Shown here: in pieces, positions 42,719-50,521 of the stretch | How the letters are laid out: the number at the start of each line of letters is the position of its first letter | Numbering within the stretch: the first letter of the stretch is position 1 | NCBI RefSeq assembly: GCF_004328625.1 | Contig: NZ_CP032229.1 | Coordinates: 4,092,001-4,156,000, forward strand | Source: Streptomyces seoulensis | Lineage (GTDB): Bacteria; Actinomycetota; Actinomycetes; Streptomycetales; Streptomycetaceae | Reading direction: 5' to 3' | DNA length: 64,000 bases | The notes under the pieces: model-generated | Seen by the model: the letters and a program-made list of their open reading frames with translations, nothing else | Databases searched by the model: none | What the model was told of the DNA's origin: nothing | Translations under genes and position numbers: made by a program

Positions 42719-42976
42719 TCAGGCGCCGAGCGCCTGCTTCACCTGGGCGAGGCTCGGGTTGGTCATGACGACCTCGGAGCCACCGCCGGCGGGCACGACG
42801 CGCACGGTCGGCACCGTCTGGTTGCCGTCGTTGGCCTTCTCCACGAACGTGGCCGACTCCGGGTCGTGCTCGATGTTGATCTCGGTGAAGGGGATGCCCT
42901 CCCGGTCGAGCTGGCCCTTCAGCCGGCGGCAGTAACCGCACCACGTCGTGCTGTACATCGTCACAGTGCCCTGCAT
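42719..42976 (-). CDS. mrx1: Mycoredoxin (glutaredoxin-like)
   Basis: An 85-residue thioredoxin-fold protein with active-site CGYC (Cys 13 and 16), QTVPTVRVV containing the cis-Pro, and the C-terminal MTNPSLAQVKQAL. Mycoredoxin-1 reduces mycothiol mixed disulfides in the cytoplasm. GAGGAG lies nine bases before the ATG. It is divergent from uvrD2 across about 200 bases that hold both promoters, none of which I can define. Confidence 0.93.
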   Translation of the reverse strand: MQGTVTMYSTTWCGYCRRLKGQLDREGIPFTEINIEHDPESATFVEKANDGNQTVPTVRVVPAGGGSEVVMTNPSLAQVKQALGA

Positions 42977-43173
42977 GTCTCGCGCTCCTCAGGCGGCCGG
43001 GGGGTACGTCCTACGTCGTGCACAGGGCCAACGCGGGAGACCCGGTGAGCATTCCCACGGCTGTGATGCCCGCCGCACCGGCCGCTGTGACACCCGCCGC
43101 ATTAAAACGACTATCGGGGCCCGCCTGTGGACAACCGACGCGTCGGTCCCGGGCGACCTGGCAGCATGGCCAT

Positions 43174-45399
43174 GTGACAGCAGCAACGCCCTCCCCTCTC
43201 TTCCCGCGGACCCCGGACTCGGCCGACGCGGTGCTCGAAGGGCTCGACCCCGAGCAGCGCGAGGTCGCCACCGCCCTGCACGGGCCGGTGTGCGTCCTGG
43301 CCGGAGCGGGCACGGGCAAGACCCGCGCGATCACCCACCGCATCGCGTACGGGGTGCGCTCTGGCCTGCTCCAGCCCTCCAGTGTGCTCGCCGTCACCTT
43401 CACCAACCGGGCCGCGGGCGAGATGCGCGGCCGGCTCCGCCAGCTCGGCGCCCAGGGCGTGCAGGCCCGCACCTTCCACTCCGCCGCGCTCCGCCAGCTC
43501 CAGTACTTCTGGCCGAAAGCGATCGGCGGCGGACTGCCCCGGCTGGTCGACCGCAAGATCCAGCTGGTCGCCGACGCGGCCGCCGCCTGCGGTCTCCGCC
43601 TGGACCGGGGCGAGCTGCGGGACGCCACCGCCGAGATCGAGTGGTGCAAGGTCACCCAGACCGTCCCCGCCGACTACCCGTACGCGGCCGTGAAGGCGGG
43701 CCGCGAGACCCCGCGCGACCCGGCCGAGATCTCCCACCTCTACGCGGCCTACGAGAGCCTCAAGAGCGACCGCTCCGTCATCGACTTCGAGGACGTGCTG
43801 CTGCTCACCGTCGCCGTCCTCCAGGACCGCCAGGACATCGCCGAGCAGGTACGCGCCCAGTACCAGCACTTCGTGGTGGACGAGTACCAGGACGTCAGCC
43901 CGCTCCAGCAGCGGCTGCTCGAACTCTGGCTCGGCGACCGCGACAGCCTGTGCGTGGTCGGCGACGCCAGCCAGACCATCTACTCGTTCACGGGTGCAAC
44001 CCCCGACCATCTCCTCGACTTCCGGCTCCGCCACCCCGGGGCCACCGTGGTCAAGCTGGTCCGGGACTACCGCTCCACCCCCCAGGTGGTCCGCCTGGCC
44101 AACGGCCTGCTCGCCCAGGCCCACGGCCGCGCCGCCGACCACCGGCTGGAACTGGTCTCCCAGCGCACCCAGGGCCCCGAACCCGTCTACACCGAGTACA
44201 CCGACGAGCCCGCCGAGGCCGAGGGCGCCGCCCGCCGCATCCGCGAGCTGATCGCCGCCGGGACCCCGGCCGCCGAGATCGCCGTCCTGTTCCGCACCAA
44301 CTCGCAGTCCGAGACCTACGAACAGGCCCTCGCCGACGCCGGCGTCCCCTACCAGCTGCGCGGCGCCGAGCGCTTCTTCGACCGGCCCGAGGTGCGCAAG
44401 GCGGGCGTGGCCCTGCGCGCCGCCGCCCGCTTCGGCGGCAACGACTCCCTGCTGGACGAGGCGGTCGACCTGCCCTCCCAGGTCCGCGCCGTGCTCTCCG
44501 GCGAGGGCTGGAGCAGCGAACCCCCGGCCGGCTCCGGCGCCGTCCGCGAACGCTGGGAGTCGCTGGCCGCGCTGGTCGCCCTCGCCCACGACTTCGCCGC
44601 CGCCCATCCGGGGGCCACCCTGAGCGACCTGGTCGCGGAGCTGGACGAGCGGGCCACCGCCCAGCACGCCCCGACCGTCCAGGGCGTCACCCTCGCCTCG
44701 CTGCACGCCGCCAAGGGCCTGGAGTGGGACGCCGTCTTCCTGGTCGGTGTCGCCGAGGGCATGCTGCCGATCACCTACGCCAAGACCGACGAACAGATCG
44801 AGGAGGAGCGCCGCCTCCTCTACGTCGGCGTCACCCGCGCGCGCGAACGGCTCCACCTCTCCTGGTCGCTCGCCCGCTCGCCCGGCGGCCGGGCGGGCCG
44901 CAAGCCGAGCCGCTTCCTCGACGGACTGCGCCCCGGCTCCACCGCCACCGTCGGCCGCGCCGCGACCGGCACCGGCGGCGTCGAGCGCGGCACCCTCGGC
45001 GGCCTCCCGGCCGCGCCCCGGCGCGCCCAGCGCTCCCCGGCCCGCTGCCGGGTCTGCGGGCGCACCCTCACCGACGCCGGCGAGATGAAACTGATGCGCT
45101 GCGAGGACTGCCCCTCCGACATGGACGAGGGCCTGTACGAGCGGCTGCGGGAGTGGCGGGCGGTGGAGGCGGGGCTGAGCGGACAGCCGGACTTCTGCGT
45201 CTTCACCGACCGGACCCTGATGGCCATCGCCGAGAACCGTCCCGACTGCGCGGCCGAACTCTCCCGCATCCCCGGCGTCCTGGACCGCAAGCTGCGCCGC
45301 TACGGCACCGACGTACTGGCCATCTGCGCAGGCCAGGAGGCCGGAACCGACCCGGTGGAAGCGGCCGGGACGACTGATCGGAACTCGTCGCGAAAATAG
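43174..45399 (+). CDS. uvrD2: DNA helicase UvrD2
   Basis: A 741-residue superfamily 1 3'-5' helicase. Motifs: AGAGTGKT (about 44-51), VTFTNRAAGEM, VVDEYQDVSP (near 235), GDASQTIYSFTGA, SLHAAKGLEWDAV and VGVTRARERL. The C-terminus has the UvrD2 tetracysteine CRVCG ... CEDCP (about 625-646) and an HRDC domain (about 660-715, WRAVEAGLSGQPDFCVFTD). In mycobacteria UvrD2 is essential and the tetracysteine aids unwinding. GTG at 43174 begins the conserved N-terminus; no clear ribosome binding site. Confidence 0.94.
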   Translation: MTAATPSPLFPRTPDSADAVLEGLDPEQREVATALHGPVCVLAGAGTGKTRAITHRIAYGVRSGLLQPSSVLAVTFTNRAAGEMRGRLRQLGAQGVQARTFHSAALRQLQYFWPKAIGGGLPRLVDRKIQLVADAAAACGLRLDRGELRDATAEIEWCKVTQTVPADYPYAAVKAGRETPRDPAEISHLYAAYESLKSDRSVIDFEDVLLLTVAVLQDRQDIAEQVRAQYQHFVVDEYQDVSPLQQRLLELWLGDRDSLCVVGDASQTIYSFTGATPDHLLDFRLRHPGATVVKLVRDYRSTPQVVRLANGLLAQAHGRAADHRLELVSQRTQGPEPVYTEYTDEPAEAEGAARRIRELIAAGTPAAEIAVLFRTNSQSETYEQALADAGVPYQLRGAERFFDRPEVRKAGVALRAAARFGGNDSLLDEAVDLPSQVRAVLSGEGWSSEPPAGSGAVRERWESLAALVALAHDFAAAHPGATLSDLVAELDERATAQHAPTVQGVTLASLHAAKGLEWDAVFLVGVAEGMLPITYAKTDEQIEEERRLLYVGVTRARERLHLSWSLARSPGGRAGRKPSRFLDGLRPGSTATVGRAATGTGGVERGTLGGLPAAPRRAQRSPARCRVCGRTLTDAGEMKLMRCEDCPSDMDEGLYERLREWRAVEAGLSGQPDFCVFTDRTLMAIAENRPDCAAELSRIPGVLDRKLRRYGTDVLAICAGQEAGTDPVEAAGTTDRNSSRK

Positions 45400-45430
45400 T
45401 TTGCGCCCGCGCCAGGAATCCCCATAGGTT
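45393..45430 (+). promoter_or_regulatory. wblC promoter with WblC/WhiB7-type AT box
   Basis: AAAATAG (45393-45399) lies directly before TTGCGC (-35, 45401-45406). An 18-base spacer leads to TAGGTT (-10, 45425-45430). An AT-rich block just upstream of a TTGCGC-like -35 is the known target of WhiB7/WblC, whose AT-hook reads it next to the sigma factor. Start expected near 45437. Confidence 0.75.
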
Positions 45431-45539
45431 CTAGGCACGGAAACGGCGGCCTTCTCGAAGGCTGTGAATCCGTGCTGTACTTCTATATCCGTGGACCGAT
45501 TCGCACCGGTCCCCAAGACGCCGAGAGGAGGCGAGCCCA

Positions 45540-45857
45540 GTGATCAGCATCGAGACCATCATCACCAGCCCGGTCAAAATGACCGATCGTCCGGCCGTCT
45601 CCCTGTGCATGCTCGGCGCGCCCTCCCAGGGCACCGGTCTGTCCGGCATCCGTGCCGACCGTCCGGCCTCCTCGCTGCTCTCCGGGGACCTCCCTGTCCG
45701 CGAGCGCAATGAGCGACCGACCAAGGCACTGGCAGCGGTAGAGGCACAGGCGCAGGGCGCCTATGCCTTCGCGGCGGCCGGTGCCGGATTCCGCACGACG
45801 CAGCACCACCAGATGTGGGCCTTCCGTGGGCCAGAACCCTGGAGTGATCCAGCCTGA
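45540..45857 (+). CDS. wblC leader upstream ORF (uORF)
   Basis: A GTG ORF of 105 codons with a good ribosome binding site (GAGAGGAGG, seven or eight bases away) lies in the wblC leader, about 100 bases after the predicted start of transcription. The product starts MISIETIITSPVKM and ends MWAFRGPEPWSDPA. Its stop codon sits in the left arm of a hairpin that precedes the intrinsic terminator. This is the layout of uORF-controlled attenuation known for whiB7/wblC: ribosomes stalled by antibiotics on the uORF would shift RNA folding and let transcription reach wblC. Length is greater than I expect for a leader peptide. Confidence 0.65.
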   Translation: MISIETIITSPVKMTDRPAVSLCMLGAPSQGTGLSGIRADRPASSLLSGDLPVRERNERPTKALAAVEAQAQGAYAFAAAGAGFRTTQHHQMWAFRGPEPWSDPA

Positions 45858-45870
45858 TCGACGATCAGGC
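45852..45870 (+). promoter_or_regulatory. Leader hairpin over the uORF stop codon
   Basis: GCCTGATC and GATCAGGC form an eight-bp perfect stem with a three-base loop (extendable by one pair). The left arm contains the uORF stop TGA (45855-45857), so a terminating or stalled ribosome would open it. It is 10 bases from the terminator. Confidence 0.65.
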
Positions 45871-45880
45871 AGGCGCCTTC

Positions 45881-45923
45881 AGGGCCGCGGAACCCCATCC
45901 GGGAACCGCGGCCCTTCTGTTTT
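45881..45923 (+). terminator. wblC attenuator terminator
   Basis: A perfect 10-bp GC stem (45881-45890 with 45906-45915) is followed by TCTGTTTT, the clearest intrinsic terminator in the window. It lies 110 bases before the wblC start codon, inside the leader. Confidence 0.85.
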
Positions 45924-46033
45924 CCCCGAACAGGGAGAACACCCCGAAGACGCCTCGGGACAACAAAAGAGAACCCGGTACCCAGCCGACACCCGGTCCA
46001 CCGGCCGGAACGACCAGACGAGGAAAACACCCC

Positions 46034-46402
46034 GTGCAACTCGAAGCGCACGCCCCGTCAGTACCGCCTTCACAAGCGATCACTCAGCTCGGCTCCACGG
46101 AGGACCCCGCCTTGCTCCCCCTCACCGCGCTCACCGCGCTCGACGACGCCATCGAGAACCTCGGCGTGCCCGTCCCCTGCCGTTCCTACGACCCGGAGGT
46201 CTTCTTCGCCGAGTCGCCGGCCGATGTCGAGTACGCCAAGTCGCTCTGCCGCACCTGCCCGCTGGTCGAGGCGTGCCTCGCCGGGGCCAAGGAGCGCCGG
46301 GAGCCCTGGGGTGTCTGGGGTGGGGAGCTGTTCGTGCAGGGCGTCGTCGTCGCCCGGAAGCGGCCGCGTGGCCGTCCGCGCAAGAACCCGGTCACGGCAT
46401 GA
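46034..46402 (+). CDS. wblC: WblC (WhiB7) antibiotic-response regulator
   Basis: A 122-residue WhiB-like iron-sulfur protein. Four cluster Cys: 49, 72, 75 and 81, spaced C-x22-C-x2-C-x5-C. GVWGG (93-97) contacts the vegetative sigma factor, and RGRPRK (112-117) is the AT-hook that marks the WblC/WhiB7 class. It activates multidrug-resistance genes when translation is inhibited. GTG at 46034 has AGGA nine or ten bases upstream. It is preceded by a full attenuation leader and followed by a coupled ORF. uvrD2 upstream is also its neighbour in mycobacteria. Confidence 0.95.
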   Translation: MQLEAHAPSVPPSQAITQLGSTEDPALLPLTALTALDDAIENLGVPVPCRSYDPEVFFAESPADVEYAKSLCRTCPLVEACLAGAKERREPWGVWGGELFVQGVVVARKRPRGRPRKNPVTA

Positions 46403-46740
46403 ACATCGCGCGCATGAACACCGCAGGAACGATCGACCGTCCCCTCACGCACGACCCCAAGAAGCAGGCCCCGATGAAGCCGTCCACCAGCGAGCCCTCC
46501 GGCTCGGCGACCCCAGACCTCGATACCCGTGGCGTGACAGGCTCGCGCCAGACGAACAGGACCCGCGAAATGCATCTCATCCCAGAAGCCCTGGCTCGTG
46601 CGCATATGCACGAGCGCCTGCACGAGGCCCAGCGGGAGCGCCGGGCCATGAGCCTGGCCACCGCCCGGCGGATGCAGCGCCGGGCGGAGCGCGCCTCGCT
46701 GCGTGCCCGCCGCGCGCTCGCCGTCGCCGTCATGCAGTAG
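46399..46740 (+). CDS. Small basic protein translationally coupled to wblC
   Basis: The ATG overlaps the wblC stop (ATGA), giving a 113-residue product. The N-terminal half is Pro/Ser/Thr-rich and probably disordered. The last 57 residues (MHLIPEALARAHMHERLHEA, then RRMQRRAERASLRARRALAV) form a strongly basic amphipathic helix and could be made alone from an internal ATG at 46570. I recall similar short proteins annotated in other streptomycetes, without function. Placement means it should be induced with WblC. Confidence 0.65.
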   Translation: MNIARMNTAGTIDRPLTHDPKKQAPMKPSTSEPSGSATPDLDTRGVTGSRQTNRTREMHLIPEALARAHMHERLHEAQRERRAMSLATARRMQRRAERASLRARRALAVAVMQ

Positions 46741-46777
46741 GCGCCGCCTTCGACGCGCACTGAGCGCACCCACCCAC

Positions 46778-46809
46778 GGGGGCCGGTCCGACCGAACGGA
46801 CCGGCCCCC
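46778..46809. terminator. Bidirectional terminator after the wblC operon
   Basis: A perfect 13-bp stem (46778-46790 with 46797-46809) and six-base loop lies between the convergent wblC unit and ABC1 kinase gene. Confidence 0.85.
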
Positions 46810-46876
46810 GAGGCATGTCCGCCCCCGCCTGGCCGTCGCTTGCGCCGATCAGCGCCTTCCCCGGACCTGCGCCCCC

Positions 46877-46910
46877 GCCCGGCCTACGCCTCCGCCCGGC
46901 CTACGCCTCC
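46877..46910. repeat. 17-bp tandem duplication at the ABC1 gene stop
   Basis: GCCCGGCCTACGCCTCC occurs twice in tandem (46877-46893 and 46894-46910). Each copy contains CTA, the minus-strand TAG, so the stop codon is duplicated with it. The current stop is the one at 46901-46903. Confidence 0.85.
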
Positions 46911-48328
46911 GCGGCCGGCACCTCCGGCACGTCCCCCTCCGCTTCATCGGACTCCCGCGCCTCGGACTCCGGCGCCTCGGTCTCCAGCGACTCCGTGTCC
47001 GGGCCGAACCCCGGCAGCCACTCCTCCAGCTCCTCCCGGAGCCGTACCGTCGCGCCCAGCTGGCACAGCACACCGATGGTGCTCAGTGTGACGCGGTGGA
47101 TCAGCAGATAGGACGGCGGCAGATTGAGCTGCTTGCCGAGCTGGTACGCGGGGGAGCGGGGGTCGGCGACCCGGGCCGCCTGGCCGCGCATCCACGACCG
47201 GGTGAAGGTGAAGGTGTCCACCTGCGCGGGCTCGATGATCGGCAGCAGGTAGTCCAGGACCGCGTCGGGGTCCAGATCCATGGACTCCTTGATGAACCCC
47301 TCCTCGCACAGCATCTCGTAGACCGGCTCGGCGTCCCCGTCCAGCGTCATCCGCAGCGCCACCCCGATGGTCGGGGGAAGCCCGCCGGGGAGCCGGTCCA
47401 CCGTCCCGAAGTCCAGCACGCCGAGCCGCCAGCCGTCCTCACCGTCGGGGCCCGCCGGCAGCAGCCGGAAGTTGCCCGGATGCGGGTCGGCGTGCAGCAG
47501 GCCGGTGCGCGCCGGGCCGGAGAAGAGGAAGCGCGCCAGCAACTGCCCCGCCCGGTCCCGCTGCTCCTCGGTGCCACCGGAGATGACCTCCGACAACGGG
47601 ACCCCGTCGATCCACTCGGTCACCAGCACCTGGTCGCACTGGTGCACCACCGCCGGGACCAGCACATCAGGGTCGTCCGCGAACTCCGCCGCGTGCGCGG
47701 CCTGCGCCTGCGCCTCCAGCCCGTAGTCCAGCTCCTCGGAGACCCGGTCCCTCAGCTCCGCGATCAGCGGCTTGATGTCCATGCCGGGGATCAGCGGGCC
47801 CAACAGACGGGCGAACCGGCTCAGTTGGCCGAGGTCGGAGAGCAGTGCCTCCCCGGCGCCCGGATACTGGACCTTGACCGCCACCTCCCGGCCGTCGTGC
47901 CACACCGCCCGGTGCACCTGGCCGATGGAAGCCGCCGCCGAGGGTTTGTCCTCGAACTCCAGGAACAGCTCCCGCCACTCCTCGCCCATCTGCTCCGTCA
48001 GCACGGCGTGCACCGTGCGGGTCGGCATCGGGGGCGCCGCCTCCTGGAGCTTGGTCAGCGCGGCACGGTAGGGCCCGGCGACCTCCTCGGGGAGCGCGGA
48101 CTCGAAGACGGACAGGGCCTGCCCGAACTTCATCGCCCCGCCCTTCAGCTCGCCGAGGACCTTGAAGAGCTGCTCGGCCGTCCGCTGCTGAAGCTCCCGC
48201 CCCACCAGCTCGGCCGACTCGCCCACGATCCGCTTGCCCAGCCCCCAGGTGGCCCGGCCGGCGAAGCCGAGCGGGAGCGCGGCGAGCTTCGCGGTCCGGG
48301 TGACCGCCTTCCGGGGAAGATCAGACAT
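46901..48328 (-). CDS. ABC1/UbiB-family atypical kinase
   Basis: A 475-residue ABC1 protein. Family marks in order: the KxGQ motif GGAMKFGQALS (near 66), Ala-rich nucleotide loop SAAASIGQVHRA (near 132), the Lys of VAVKVQYPG, catalytic LHADPHPGN (near 285) and LDFGTVDRLP (near 315). The family supports coenzyme Q or other isoprenoid-lipid chemistry by ATPase action; actinobacteria use menaquinone. In M. tuberculosis the equivalent (Rv3197) is next to whiB7 and has been linked to drug tolerance, from memory. The start overlaps the end of the ThiF-like gene by eight bases. Confidence 0.92.
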   Translation of the reverse strand: MSDLPRKAVTRTAKLAALPLGFAGRATWGLGKRIVGESAELVGRELQQRTAEQLFKVLGELKGGAMKFGQALSVFESALPEEVAGPYRAALTKLQEAAPPMPTRTVHAVLTEQMGEEWRELFLEFEDKPSAAASIGQVHRAVWHDGREVAVKVQYPGAGEALLSDLGQLSRFARLLGPLIPGMDIKPLIAELRDRVSEELDYGLEAQAQAAHAAEFADDPDVLVPAVVHQCDQVLVTEWIDGVPLSEVISGGTEEQRDRAGQLLARFLFSGPARTGLLHADPHPGNFRLLPAGPDGEDGWRLGVLDFGTVDRLPGGLPPTIGVALRMTLDGDAEPVYEMLCEEGFIKESMDLDPDAVLDYLLPIIEPAQVDTFTFTRSWMRGQAARVADPRSPAYQLGKQLNLPPSYLLIHRVTLSTIGVLCQLGATVRLREELEEWLPGFGPDTESLETEAPESEARESDEAEGDVPEVPAAEA

Positions 48329-49583
48329 GCGCCCTCCAAGTCCCTGTCGGCCGCGCCGCGCCGGTCTCGCGTCGCCGCTCGGCCGACGGCCGTTGCACCG
48401 CCATTGTCGCGCGCGGCAGTCCTCGCGTTGAGGAGTGCTCCCCCTCGGCTTTCTCCCCGGCCCGCGCCGGAGACCTTTCCCTCCTCCTCTCCTTCGCCCC
48501 GCAGCCGCATGCCGGATGCGGAGCGATCGGATGAGCGTCCCAGGTCAGAGCGGGTAGGGCTGCCTCCCATCGGGTGCCGGTGGCCGCCGGTTCGGCCCCG
48601 TCCAGGAAGCTCAGGGCGTGCGCCGCGGCGAGTCCCGCGACCGCCGTGGCGAGGGTCAGATCACATGCGCCCACCCGGCGTGCCCGGCCGGAACGCCACT
48701 GGGTGATCAGCCGGGGCCAGGCCGCGTCCTCGTCGGTGCGGTGCTGCTGGAGACAGCCCGCGCACCCGGTCCGGCCGGGCAGCACCAGCGGACCGACGAC
48801 TCCGGTGCCCTCCACCACACCCGCGTAGAGATGGGGGGTACCGGAGATCATGAGCGGCTCGGCGAGGAACGGGTCCGGGGCGTGCACCGCCACCTCGTCG
48901 CGCGGGGCGAGGACCACCAGGGACAGGCCCGGCTCCGCCTCCGGGCCGGGGCCGGAGAGTCTGCCGTGGCGGGTCCGGCGCGGTGGGCGGTCCGGTGCCG
49001 CACGGCGCACCGCCGCCCGCGCCGCCTCGTCCCGCCGCTCGCCCACCGCCTCCACCGGCAGCCCGCCCGGCGCCACGTCCCACGGCTGCACCCGGCCCAC
49101 GTCCCGCACATCGACCTCCCCGATCCCCGCCCCGGAGAGCAGCCCGGCCAGCACGGACCCCACCCGGCCCGCACCGAGCACCCGCACCCGCAGGGCCCGC
49201 CGGGCGGCGAGGCGGGTGAGCGCGCCGCCCGGCTCCGCCGTGGTCAGCGACAGCGAGGCGAGGTCGGGACGCAGCCGCTCCAGCGCCTCCCCTCTCTCCC
49301 GCAGCGCGGTCGCGGCCGGGGAGCAGTCCCGTGTGTCGTCCAGCAGCCCCGCCCGGCCCAGCCGGCTCACCAGCCGGTCGGCGTGGCCGTCGGGCAGGTC
49401 CATCCGCCTGGCCTCCTCCCGCAGCAGTCCCACGTCACGGGTGCCGTCGAGCAGCTCCAGGAAGCTGCCGGTGGCCAGGTCCACCGGGCCCAGAGTGATC
49501 GCGTGCGCGGGAGTCATCCCGAACTGCACGGTGCCGAGATCGCGCCAGCCGCGCCGCAGCGCCGGCTTCACCATCGGATGCAT
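48321..49583 (-). CDS. ThiF/MoeB-like (E1-like) adenylyltransferase-fold protein
   Basis: 420 residues. The N-terminal ~100 residues (FGMTPAHAITLGPVDLATGSFLELLDG, winged-helix-like) resemble leader-peptide binding domains of cyclodehydratase partners. The Rossmann part has VRVLGAGRVGSVLAGLL (near 135) and GCAGCLQQHR (near 270). The catalytic Cys and the second CxxC of true E1 enzymes are not clear, so it may be a binding partner rather than an adenylating enzyme. Start at 49583 (MHPMVKPAL) matches relatives as I recall; ATG at 49628 is an alternative with a better ribosome binding site. It is coupled to the ABC1 gene. Confidence 0.75.
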   Translation of the reverse strand: MHPMVKPALRRGWRDLGTVQFGMTPAHAITLGPVDLATGSFLELLDGTRDVGLLREEARRMDLPDGHADRLVSRLGRAGLLDDTRDCSPAATALRERGEALERLRPDLASLSLTTAEPGGALTRLAARRALRVRVLGAGRVGSVLAGLLSGAGIGEVDVRDVGRVQPWDVAPGGLPVEAVGERRDEAARAAVRRAAPDRPPRRTRHGRLSGPGPEAEPGLSLVVLAPRDEVAVHAPDPFLAEPLMISGTPHLYAGVVEGTGVVGPLVLPGRTGCAGCLQQHRTDEDAAWPRLITQWRSGRARRVGACDLTLATAVAGLAAAHALSFLDGAEPAATGTRWEAALPALTWDAHPIAPHPACGCGAKERRRERSPARAGEKAEGEHSSTRGLPRATMAVQRPSAERRRETGAARPTGTWRAHV

Positions 49584-49809
49584 GACGGCCCCCGTCTCCC
49601 AGGTCTCGCGCACACCCCGGCCGGGCATGCGTCCTTCCGCCTCTCGTACGTCGGCCGAGCCGGTCGTGCTCGTTCCGACGACTGCCAGCATGGCCGGGCT
49701 CCGGAATCCGTGCCGAAAGTTGTCCACAGGCGCGGGGTGATCGTCGTACGGGCTGATGAAAAGGGGATTCCGCTGTCCACAGGCCCGGCCCGCTGTCCGC
49801 GCCGACGGG

Positions 49810-49815
49810 TACCTT
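49810..49815 (+). promoter_or_regulatory. -10 box of the YgjP-like gene (leaderless type)
   Basis: TACCTT is followed by six bases and the GTG at 49822. No ribosome binding site is present. Confidence 0.5.
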
Positions 49816-49821
49816 CGAGAC

Positions 49822-50400
49822 GTGCCCACCGAACCGACCGAACAGCAGCCGCCCGCCGCACACGGCCCCGTCGAGGTGAGGAGGAGCGACCGGCGCCGCC
49901 GGACCGTCTCCGCCTACCGCGAGGGCGACCGCACCATCGTGCTGATCCCCGCCCGCATGTCCAAGGCGGAGGAGCGGCGCTGGGTCACCGCCATGCTCGA
50001 CCGGCTCGCCGCCAAGGAGGCCAGACGGAGCGTGCCCGGCGGAGACACCGAACTGGCCGAGCGGGCCGGGCGGCTCTCGGAGCGGTACTTCGAGGGCCGG
50101 GCGCGGCCCGGTTCGGTGCGCTGGGTGACCAACCAGAACACCCGCTGGGGCTCGTGCACCCCGGCGGAGGGCACCATCCGGCTTTCGCACCGGCTGCGGG
50201 GGATGCCCGAGTACGTGGTCGACTACGTGCTCTGTCACGAGCTGGCGCATCTGCTGGTGCCCGGTCACGGCCCGGACTTCTGGCGGCTGTTGGAGGCGTA
50301 CCCGCGCACCGAGCGGGCGCGCGGCTATCTGGAGGGCGTGGCCGCCACCGCGCGGACGCCGGACGTGCCACCGGATCTGACGGACGACGAGGAGGTGTGA
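49822..50400 (+). CDS. YgjP-like zinc metallopeptidase (DUF45)
   Basis: A 192-residue soluble protein of the M48-like YgjP group. The zinc site is visible in YVLCHELAHLLVPGHGPDF: HELAH plus a downstream His (near 140-152). WGSCTPAEGTIRLSHRL, just before it, is the conserved YgjP stretch. The substrate is not established for the family. It is divergent from the ThiF-like gene. Confidence 0.88.
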   Translation: MPTEPTEQQPPAAHGPVEVRRSDRRRRTVSAYREGDRTIVLIPARMSKAEERRWVTAMLDRLAAKEARRSVPGGDTELAERAGRLSERYFEGRARPGSVRWVTNQNTRWGSCTPAEGTIRLSHRLRGMPEYVVDYVLCHELAHLLVPGHGPDFWRLLEAYPRTERARGYLEGVAATARTPDVPPDLTDDEEV

Positions 50401-50521
50401 GGAGGTGTGAGGTGCGGGCCGCGGTTCTGTACCGGGTCTGTACCGGCTGAGGCCGATGTCGGTATTTGCGGTTAGCCTGACGCGACGCAACTGCTTTCGG
50501 GACGGGGGACGGACGTAACGC

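Noticed and set aside
43018..43173. N-terminal extension of UvrD2 by 52 codons
   Set aside because: The extension is Ala/Pro-rich without family similarity and crosses the divergent promoter region. GTG at 43174 begins the conserved part.
48580..49583. Calling the ThiF-like gene a full RiPP cyclodehydratase pathway
   Set aside because: No YcaO, precursor peptide or dehydrogenase gene lies within the window.
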